NCBI GenBank assembly: GCA_022563775.1
Contig: JADFMS010000009.1
Location: 1 to 37,681, forward strand
Direction: 5' to 3'
Origin: Fidelibacterota bacterium
GTDB lineage: Bacteria > Marinisomatota > SORT01
Length of the DNA: 37,681 nucleotides
Part shown: positions 32,570 to 37,681 of the stretch, piece by piece
How the letters are laid out: the number at the start of each line of letters is the position of its first letter
Position numbering within the stretch: the first letter of the stretch is position 1
Position numbers and translations under genes: made by a program
Notes under the pieces: model-generated
Seen by the model: only the letters and a program-made list of their open reading frames with translations
What the model was told of the DNA's origin: nothing
Databases searched by the model: none

Positions 32570-33699
32570 GCCTGATAGTAGTTTTAGCGCTAATTTATGC
32601 CGCGCTGATATTTTGGCTAACGGCAGGATTGCTCAAAGGTAAAAATGTGTCCGGTTCCGGATATAGACCTAAAGTATCGGTGATTATTGCCGCACGGAAC
32701 GAAGAATTAAATTTAGAACAATGCCTATTATCTCTTTCGAATCAAGACTATCCGGAAAACCTTTATGATGTGTATATTATTGATGACAGGTCGGAAGACA
32801 AAACAAGGAAAATCGCTTCCGGGTTTGCCGATCAACAACCGAATTTCAACTTAATCGTTGTGGATGAAGTCCCCCTTAATGTCTCACCAAAAAAGAATGC
32901 TATTCAAAAGGGAATCGATGCATCGGACGGAGAAATAATAATGACAACTGATGCTGACTGTTCCCCTCCCGAGGGTTGGATATCGGGTATCGTTTCGCAT
33001 TACAATGATGAAAAGATAGGAATGGTAGCCGGGTATGCACCGTTATATAAAAAAAATAAAGGACTAAAGGAAAGCCTTCTGAAGCTTGACGCTCTGTCTA
33101 TCGCCGCAGTCGCATCCGGTTCGATCGGAATTGGATATCCGGTTACATGTACCGGAAGAAATTTTTCCTACCGCCGGAGTGTTTATGAATCTATCAACGG
33201 ATTCGAGGGATTGTGGCATTTCATGAGCGGTGACGATGACCTGTTGCTGCATAAGGCAAACAAAGAAGGGATAAAAATTTCTTATTCCTTTTTGTCATCT
33301 ACGTTCGTTGAATCAAAAACTTACAGTGAAATCGGCGAAATATCAAACCAAAGAAGAAGGCACGCATCAAAAACGCCGCACTACTATTCATTGACTGGTA
33401 TGACAGGATTGAAAATCGCCCTTCCCTTAGTCTATCTTCTAAACTTGTTCATAGTTTCAGGGCTGCTTGGAATCGGTGTCAGTCCTACAATTTTAGCAGT
33501 CTCGTTACTCTTGAAATCAACAGCGGAATTTTCACTTTTATACACATTTTCATCTTTCACCGGAGACAGAAACGTTCTTAAATATTTTCCTCTTGCCCTC
33601 TTGATTCATCCATTTTATGTTGTAATTTATGGAGCCTGGGGTGCTTTAGGGAAATTCACATGGAAAGGACAAACAAGCAATCCTCTTAAGAGCAGTTAG
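32566..33699 (+). CDS. membrane GT2-family glycosyltransferase, second of a tandem pair
   Basis: The 377-residue protein has the same plan as its upstream neighbour: one N-terminal helix (2-22), a catalytic domain and about three C-terminal helices. VSVIIAARNEELNLEQC, IIDDRSEDKT and TDADCS parallel the upstream enzyme, as do SPKKNAIQKG and the GTFxWKG-like ending (GKFTWKG). It differs at two sites: the acidic motif is GDDD, where the neighbour has SND, and QxxRW is altered to QRRRH. The TTG start overlaps the upstream stop by four bases, so the pair is translationally coupled, probably after a gene duplication. The two may form a heteromeric pair or act in sequence on one acceptor. Confidence 0.85.
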   Translation: MSLIVVLALIYAALIFWLTAGLLKGKNVSGSGYRPKVSVIIAARNEELNLEQCLLSLSNQDYPENLYDVYIIDDRSEDKTRKIASGFADQQPNFNLIVVDEVPLNVSPKKNAIQKGIDASDGEIIMTTDADCSPPEGWISGIVSHYNDEKIGMVAGYAPLYKKNKGLKESLLKLDALSIAAVASGSIGIGYPVTCTGRNFSYRRSVYESINGFEGLWHFMSGDDDLLLHKANKEGIKISYSFLSSTFVESKTYSEIGEISNQRRRHASKTPHYYSLTGMTGLKIALPLVYLLNLFIVSGLLGIGVSPTILAVSLLLKSTAEFSLLYTFSSFTGDRNVLKYFPLALLIHPFYVVIYGAWGALGKFTWKGQTSNPLKSS

Positions 33700-33730
33700 T
33701 TCAAAATTATCTTCATCTCGGCTCAGAGTT

Positions 33731-34771
33731 ATGCTTAGTACGGCGCTCCGAAACGCACGTGTGGTCAGTGCCTATAAATTATGGAACGCCCTTTTGGTCG
33801 CCACCTCATTTTATCTTTCCCGCTACTTCAAAAGAGTCGTTCACTGGGGTAACCCGCTTATTCTCATGGTAGAACCTACCAATTATTGCAATTTAAAGTG
33901 CCCGCTCTGCCCATCAGGCAATGGGATGATGCAAAGGAATAAGGGAATGATGGAGCTCGATCTTTTCAAACGACTCATAAACTCTACTAAGGATTCGTTG
34001 TTTTTAGCAATGTTCTGGAATCAGGGCGAACCGTTCCTGAATAAAACGCTCCTTGACCAGGTGAAGTATGCGTACGAAAATAATGTTGCAACGGTCATAA
34101 GCACAAATGCGCACTACATTAGAACCCGGGCGGAGGCTGCAGCAGTGATAAATTCGGGTTTGAGCGAGCTTATTATTTCGCTTGACGGCGCCACAAAAGA
34201 AACTTATCTCGAATATCGGATAGGTGGAGACTTTGAAAAAGTGCTCGCGGCTATCCGGCTGCTCTCAGCCGAAAAGAAACGAACCGGTGCCCTGAGTCCC
34301 ATAATTCACATCCAATTTTTACTTTTCAAGCACAATCAGCATGAGGTTGAACGTATAAGCCAAATGGCTAATGAACTGGGAGCTGATAAATATTCTTTTA
34401 AAACTGCGCAGGTCTATACCGACGCCGATGCAGAGAAATTTCTACCGACCATTTCAGACATGAACCGGTATGATGTCACCGACGGGTCCCGGACGCTTAA
34501 AGCTAATTGGCATGCCGGGTGCAAACGCATTTGGTTTACGGCTATGGTAAACTGGGATGGCTCGATTGCTCCGTGCTGTTATGACAAAGACGTTGATTTC
34601 AAGTTAGGCGACGCAACCGGAGAGGAAATAAATAGTGTCTGGGATGGCGATAACTTTAATCAATTTCGTGAAACGGTTTTAAAAGACAGACAGTCAATTG
34701 AAATGTGCCTCAATTGCACCGAGGGATTGAAGGTTAAGCAGTTCCACAAGGTCAGATGGATTTCACAGTAA
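33731..34771 (+). CDS. radical SAM protein with SPASM-type C-terminal cluster domain
   Basis: This 346-residue protein binds a [4Fe-4S] cluster at C53-x3-C57-x2-C60 (NYCNLKCPLC). WNQGEPFLN is the 'GGEP'-like SAM-binding strand and IISLDGAT a second family motif. The C-terminal region has GSIAPCCYD and later MCLNC, a SPASM/Twitch-type set of cysteines for auxiliary cluster binding. Such enzymes modify peptides, sugars or cofactors by radical chemistry. The substrate is not clear: no ribosomal precursor peptide was found nearby, while the two GT2 genes 31 bases upstream suggest sugar or lipid chemistry. A hydrophobic segment near residues 15-30 may bring it to the membrane. Confidence 0.88.
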   Translation: MLSTALRNARVVSAYKLWNALLVATSFYLSRYFKRVVHWGNPLILMVEPTNYCNLKCPLCPSGNGMMQRNKGMMELDLFKRLINSTKDSLFLAMFWNQGEPFLNKTLLDQVKYAYENNVATVISTNAHYIRTRAEAAAVINSGLSELIISLDGATKETYLEYRIGGDFEKVLAAIRLLSAEKKRTGALSPIIHIQFLLFKHNQHEVERISQMANELGADKYSFKTAQVYTDADAEKFLPTISDMNRYDVTDGSRTLKANWHAGCKRIWFTAMVNWDGSIAPCCYDKDVDFKLGDATGEEINSVWDGDNFNQFRETVLKDRQSIEMCLNCTEGLKVKQFHKVRWISQ

Positions 34772-34893
34772 ACCGGAAAACTACTGTTTGCATTATATAC
34801 TTTGCCCAATTATTTTTCCTGCATGTTTAGCCGATTCACTTCAACGGTTATGTCACCTGGCCTCTTAATGCGTTTCCCCTCTACAAGTTCTTT

Positions 34894-35307
34894 ATGAAAA
34901 ATACACTGTCTGATTTTTTCGGGGCATTCCGAAAAACCATTATTGTATGGACGCTGCTGATTATCTTCGTTATTGCCGGAGTTTATTTCGGTGTACCAAA
35001 GAAAATTATCGGCGGGAGTATCATAGCTGTCGGATGGGTGACAGGCGCTTTCGCCGGGCTGATGATAATGATAGGCCTTGTTCCCTTAGTTGGCCCTATC
35101 ATCGTAAGCGTCCTTTCGCTGCCTGTTATCTGGCTTTTAAACGGACTTGGATACTTTGTTTCGATAATTGCTATAAAAAAGGGCTATAGCAAGGAAGTCG
35201 TAAATTCCCGAATATTAACGGCAGTCCTCATAGTTGGAATTGTTATTGGATACGTCATATCGAAACTGATAGATTATTTTGGGGATACAGGCTTTAATAT
35301 AATGTGA
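34894..35307 (+). CDS. small membrane protein of unknown function
   Basis: The 137-residue protein has four likely membrane helices, near residues 16-33, 37-60, 62-85 and 106-127. Its N-terminus is polar (MKNTLSDFFGAFRK), and a basic patch (KKGYSKEVVNSR) lies between the third and fourth helices. I recognise no family. It is 122 bases downstream of the radical SAM gene on the same strand and converges on dinB, with 17 bases between the two stops. Cotranscription with the glycosyltransferase/radical SAM group is possible but not shown. An overlapping frame at 34947-35189 has no ribosome site and is probably a shadow. Confidence 0.6.
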   Translation: MKNTLSDFFGAFRKTIIVWTLLIIFVIAGVYFGVPKKIIGGSIIAVGWVTGAFAGLMIMIGLVPLVGPIIVSVLSLPVIWLLNGLGYFVSIIAIKKGYSKEVVNSRILTAVLIVGIVIGYVISKLIDYFGDTGFNIM

Positions 35308-35324
35308 TTTGTTTTCGGTTCAGA

Positions 35325-36389
35325 TCATCTTTCGGGAAATAAGTCGATCTGTAAATTTTCCGGCTCAAAATTAAACAGTTTGACCCCTATCAGGCGCACG
35401 CTTCTTCCTTTTTTGAAGTTCGAATAAATCATCTGCTCGGTGAGATTCTGAATTATTAGGGTATCGTTACTCGAACGGGCGAGAGTTTTTGTCCGTGTGA
35501 TAGTATCGAAATTTTCGAATCTCATCTTGATCCCGATGCTTCTTGCCGTCAAACCCTTCTCTTTCATGAGGCGACATATATCATCACACATCCTTGACGC
35601 CGTTTCTGCCAATCGTTCAGGTTTTTGAACGTCAACTCTAAACGTTCGTTCCTTGCTAATGGACTTTCTTCTGTGTTCCAACAAGAGTTTATCGCTCGCG
35701 ATCCCTCTGGCTCTTTTATATAGACCTTCCCCGTGTATCCCGAATCTACTGCGGAGTTCCTTTTCGCTTAAGCCTCTTAATTCGGCTATTGATCTTATGC
35801 CCAAATTCTTTAGCCGTTCGCGCGTCTTAGGACCAACGCCCGGTATAACGCCAACGTCCATAGGGCGAAGAAATCCGGCTTCTTTTCCCGGAAGTATTTC
35901 TAAAATGCCTTCCGGCTTTGCATGATCTGAGGCTATCTTCGCCATCATTCTGTTGGTTCCTATTCCGATCGATACCGACAAGTTCAAGTCTCTTGAAATT
36001 CTTAGTTTGATTTCTTCTGCAACGTTTAGCGCTTTGTTTCCATTCGCTTCTATTGAGTCTGTCAGATCCACATATCCCTCGTCGATGCTCGTCCGCTCCA
36101 CGTGCGGAGAATATTCTTTCAATATACTGAAGACACTGTTTGAATATCGCGAATATTCACCGAACCTCCCGCTTATTCTGATTAAGTGTGGACATAATTT
36201 GAAAGCTCTGAACATAGGCATCGCTGAGTGAATTCCATATTTCCTTGCTTCATATGATGCGGAGGCAACAACACCTCTTCCAGTTGGGCTTCCACCAACA
36301 ACCACCGGTTTACCCTTAAGACTTGTATCTTTCGCCTGCTCGACTGAAACGTAAAACTGATCGATGTCCATATGTGCTATTATCGCCAT
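35325..36389 (-). CDS. dinB: DNA polymerase IV (Y-family translesion polymerase)
   Basis: The 354-residue protein is full length for DinB. The palm has D8 in AHMDIDQFYVSVE and the metal-binding pair D103-E104 in TSIDEGYVDL. SYEARKYGI is the fingers motif, and MRFENFDTITRTKTL lies in the little-finger domain. It ends with Q347-I-D-L-F, a textbook beta-clamp-binding pentapeptide. The ATG has AAGG five bases upstream. It begins 19 bases after the lexA stop on the same strand, so it is probably cotranscribed with lexA and thus under SOS control. It would copy past damaged template bases. Confidence 0.96.
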   Translation of the reverse strand: MAIIAHMDIDQFYVSVEQAKDTSLKGKPVVVGGSPTGRGVVASASYEARKYGIHSAMPMFRAFKLCPHLIRISGRFGEYSRYSNSVFSILKEYSPHVERTSIDEGYVDLTDSIEANGNKALNVAEEIKLRISRDLNLSVSIGIGTNRMMAKIASDHAKPEGILEILPGKEAGFLRPMDVGVIPGVGPKTRERLKNLGIRSIAELRGLSEKELRSRFGIHGEGLYKRARGIASDKLLLEHRRKSISKERTFRVDVQKPERLAETASRMCDDICRLMKEKGLTARSIGIKMRFENFDTITRTKTLARSSNDTLIIQNLTEQMIYSNFKKGRSVRLIGVKLFNFEPENLQIDLFPER

Positions 36390-36408
36390 GTCTGCCTTAA
36401 CCGCCTTT

Positions 36409-37017
36409 CTATAGGTATTTTCGAAGGATGCCTATTACTACCCCCCTTATTTGTACGCTGTCGGCGGGCAGTATAAGCGGCAACATTTTTTCGTTCGCCG
36501 GCTGCAGTCTTATTTTACCGTTCTCCGGATAGAATTTCTTTATAGTCGCCTCCTCTCCCCCTACAAGCGCGACTACCGTTTCGCCGCTTTCGGCATTGGA
36601 TCGCTCTTCAACAATTACATAATCACCGTCCCTTATCTGTTCATCTATCATCGAATTACCCCTGACTTTCAAGACGTAGTGGCTTCCGAATCCTATCATA
36701 TCTCCCGGTACGCTTATCTCCTCAGTGGGGTTTTCTATGGCGACAATAGGCTCGCCAGCAGCGACCAGTCCAAGCAGTGGAAGATTTACAGCCTTGATTT
36801 CAGACGGTTCTGAAACAATCTCAATTGACCTGCTTCGATTCCACTGTTTCGTAATCATCCCCTTTTCCACAAGATGCTTTAAATGTTTGTGCACCGTTCC
36901 CTTAGATCGATATCCGAGTCCCTCCGCTATCTCTTCGTAGCTCGGCGAGTATCCATTCAATTCCTGAAAGCTGCCGATATAGTCCATGACACGCCGCTGT
37001 TTTTTTGTGAGTACCAA
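36409..37017 (-). CDS. lexA: LexA SOS repressor
   Basis: This 202-residue protein has an N-terminal winged helix-turn-helix (1-65, 'YSPSYEEIAEGLGYRSKGTVHKHL') and a self-cleaving S24 peptidase domain. The cleavage site is A87-G88 (LVAAGEP), with the catalytic pair S122 (GNSMID) and K160 (ATIKKF). The recognition helix (SKGTVHKHL) differs from E. coli LexA (SPNAAEEHL), so a different operator is expected. The TTG start has AGGAG six bases upstream. A near-perfect sigma70 promoter lies in the leader together with GCGTA repeats that may be the autoregulatory operator. dinB follows as the second gene. dnaA lies upstream on the same strand, 131 bases away. Confidence 0.97.
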   Translation of the reverse strand: MVLTKKQRRVMDYIGSFQELNGYSPSYEEIAEGLGYRSKGTVHKHLKHLVEKGMITKQWNRSRSIEIVSEPSEIKAVNLPLLGLVAAGEPIVAIENPTEEISVPGDMIGFGSHYVLKVRGNSMIDEQIRDGDYVIVEERSNAESGETVVALVGGEEATIKKFYPENGKIRLQPANEKMLPLILPADSVQIRGVVIGILRKYL

Positions 37018-37023
37018 TATAGT

Positions 37024-37028
37024 CTCCT
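37024..37028 (-). promoter_or_regulatory. Shine-Dalgarno site fixing the lexA TTG start
   Basis: AGGAG on the minus strand is six bases before the TTG at 37017. No ATG or GTG in frame nearby would leave the conserved N-terminus intact. Confidence 0.7.
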
Positions 37029-37047
37029 ATCAATTAGTGAACAAAAT

Positions 37048-37078
37048 GCGTATGTATTATAAGCGTACAAAAAGCGTA
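37048..37078 (-). promoter_or_regulatory. GCGTA repeats, candidate LexA operator
   Basis: On the plus strand GCGTA occurs three times in the same direction (37048, 37063, 37074), and the longer GCGTATGT twice (37048-37055, 37074-37081). The copies cover the spacer and flank the -10 box of the lexA promoter. A looser inverted pair TGTA-N9-TACA (37053-37069) spans the -10. None of this matches the E. coli or Bacillus SOS box. Confidence 0.4.
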
Positions 37079-37084
37079 TGTCAA
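37056..37084 (-). promoter_or_regulatory. consensus sigma70 promoter of lexA-dinB
   Basis: On the minus strand TTGACA (37084-37079) and TATAAT (37061-37056) are both perfect and are separated by exactly 17 bases. Transcription should begin about 32 bases before the lexA start codon. A promoter this strong fits a gene whose product shuts it off. Confidence 0.85.
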
Positions 37085-37148
37085 GCTTTTTCGCTGAGCT
37101 TTCGGTAAATTACAATCTGCTCTGTATTTTATTCTGACTACGGAATTG

Positions 37149-37681
37149 TTAAGAGGAGGCGTATTCCAGCTTTTTCTTTAACCGTTCTACGCTGTCCTTG
37201 AACTCGCTGTCCTCACGTACACGTCCTGCTATCAGCTTACAGGCATAGATCACTGTGCTGTGATCTCTACCTCCGAAATGCAGCCCTATAGTCTTGAGAG
37301 AATGACCTGTGAGTATCCTGGTTAAGTACATTGCTATTTGCCGTGTCGTGGCTACTTCCATTTGCCTGCCTTTTCCGATAATAGCATTTGACTCTATTCC
37401 GAATTCCTGTGCGGTGTGAGAGATAATATCCTCGATAGTGGTTTGAGCTTTTGAGCTTCCGAGGACTTCCTTCAGCACTCTTCTCGCAAGATGCAGGTCA
37501 ATCTCGACCGCCGAAAGGGATGCGTAAGCCAACAGTCTTATCAGCGAACCCTTTAGCTCCCTGATATTTCCTTTAATATTTGTAGCAAAGAGCTCTATGA
37601 TATCGGCGGAAACAGGTATTTGATTTTCCTCCGCCATACGGTTAAGAATGGCAATTCTCGTTTCGAGCTCAGGCTCTTGAA
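37149..37681 (-). CDS. dnaA: chromosomal replication initiator DnaA, C-terminal part (cut by right edge)
   Basis: The frame stays open to the window edge, entering as QEPELETRIAILNRMAEEN, the end of the AAA+ domain of DnaA ('pP.leTRiaIL'), so the start at 37637 would be an artefact of truncation. Residues after it include the lid region GNIRELKGSL and domain IV, the DNA-binding helix-turn-helix, ending in GGRDHSTVIYACKLI, the DnaA signature that contacts the DnaA box. About 177 codons are present of an expected 440-470. No DnaA boxes (TTATNCACA) are obvious between it and lexA, so the origin, if near, is more likely beyond the window. Confidence 0.95.
   Translation of the reverse strand, partial: QEPELETRIAILNRMAEENQIPVSADIIELFATNIKGNIRELKGSLIRLLAYASLSAVEIDLHLARRVLKEVLGSSKAQTTIEDIISHTAQEFGIESNAIIGKGRQMEVATTRQIAMYLTRILTGHSLKTIGLHFGGRDHSTVIYACKLIAGRVREDSEFKDSVERLKKKLEYASS

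Noticed and set aside
34947..35189. 80-codon frame inside the small membrane protein gene
   Set aside because: It lies in another frame of a better-supported gene, is rich in Arg/Cys/Ser as shadow frames often are, and has no ribosome site.
33731..35307. Ribosomally made peptide (RiPP) cluster around the radical SAM/SPASM protein
   Set aside because: No precursor peptide-like short ORF, protease or ABC exporter is next to it; neighbouring glycosyltransferases suggest other chemistry.
37018..37148. Replication origin between dnaA and lexA
   Set aside because: No DnaA boxes or AT-rich unwinding repeats were found; the sequence is accounted for by the lexA promoter and repeats.

Overview
The window looks like chromosomal DNA of a Gram-negative (diderm) bacterium. 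It carries an LptD-type outer-membrane assembly protein, a Wzx/Wzy/Wzz polysaccharide set and a lipoprotein-like hydrolase. The moderate GC content, the long Bacteroidota-style LptD and the many TTG starts suggest a member of the FCB group, perhaps Neomarinimicrobiota (SAR406). That placement is inference from gene content, not a measurement. Core genes (dnaA, lexA, dinB, rarA, sat, mgtE, a CBS-type synthase, one tRNA-Thr) are mixed with surface-glycan genes. No insertion sequence, integrase, CRISPR array or rRNA was seen.

Layout: (1) 1-1.3 kb: the start of a leftward GNAT acetyltransferase, then a split alkylation response (AdaA regulator overlapping an O6-alkylguanine methyltransferase) behind a strong, possibly leaderless promoter. 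(2) 1.4-3 kb: a PhzF-family isomerase diverging from a small membrane protein. (3) 3.2-11.1 kb: envelope glycan genes. Rightward are a Wzx-like flippase, a sugar/polyol-phosphate nucleotidyltransferase and a CDP-alcohol phosphotransferase. Leftward are Wzz, Wzy, a GT2 and a GT4. (4) 11.4-14.1 kb: a secreted metallo-beta-lactamase-fold hydrolase and a two-gene unit, the best candidate here for an undescribed system. In that unit a TIR/deoxyribosyltransferase-like domain fused to a PD-(D/E)XK nuclease is translationally coupled to a second nuclease-fold protein that has lost its E-x-K residues. (5) 14.3-17.8 kb: an ATP sulfurylase beside a large, divergent transketolase-like enzyme. (6) 17.9-21.5 kb: a GT4, a dehydrogenase-acetyltransferase fusion of the WbpB/WbpD kind, and a single-domain response regulator. 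(7) 21.7-31.4 kb: tRNA-Thr(CGT), then rightward rarA, lptD, a SpoU methyltransferase, a CPBP protease, a cystathionine beta-synthase-like enzyme and mgtE. (8) 31.4-35.3 kb: two tandem paralogous membrane GT2 enzymes, a radical SAM/SPASM protein and a small membrane protein. (9) 35.3-37.7 kb, leftward: lexA-dinB behind a near-perfect sigma70 promoter with GCGTA repeats, and the C-terminal part of dnaA cut by the window edge.

Two themes link the genes. DNA damage and replication functions sit at both ends (Ada/MGMT, RarA, LexA, Pol IV, DnaA). Envelope construction fills much of the middle: making the sugars and head groups, moving them across the membrane, polymerising them, setting chain length, and building the outer membrane through LptD. 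Sat and the cystathionine beta-synthase-like protein add sulfur metabolism.
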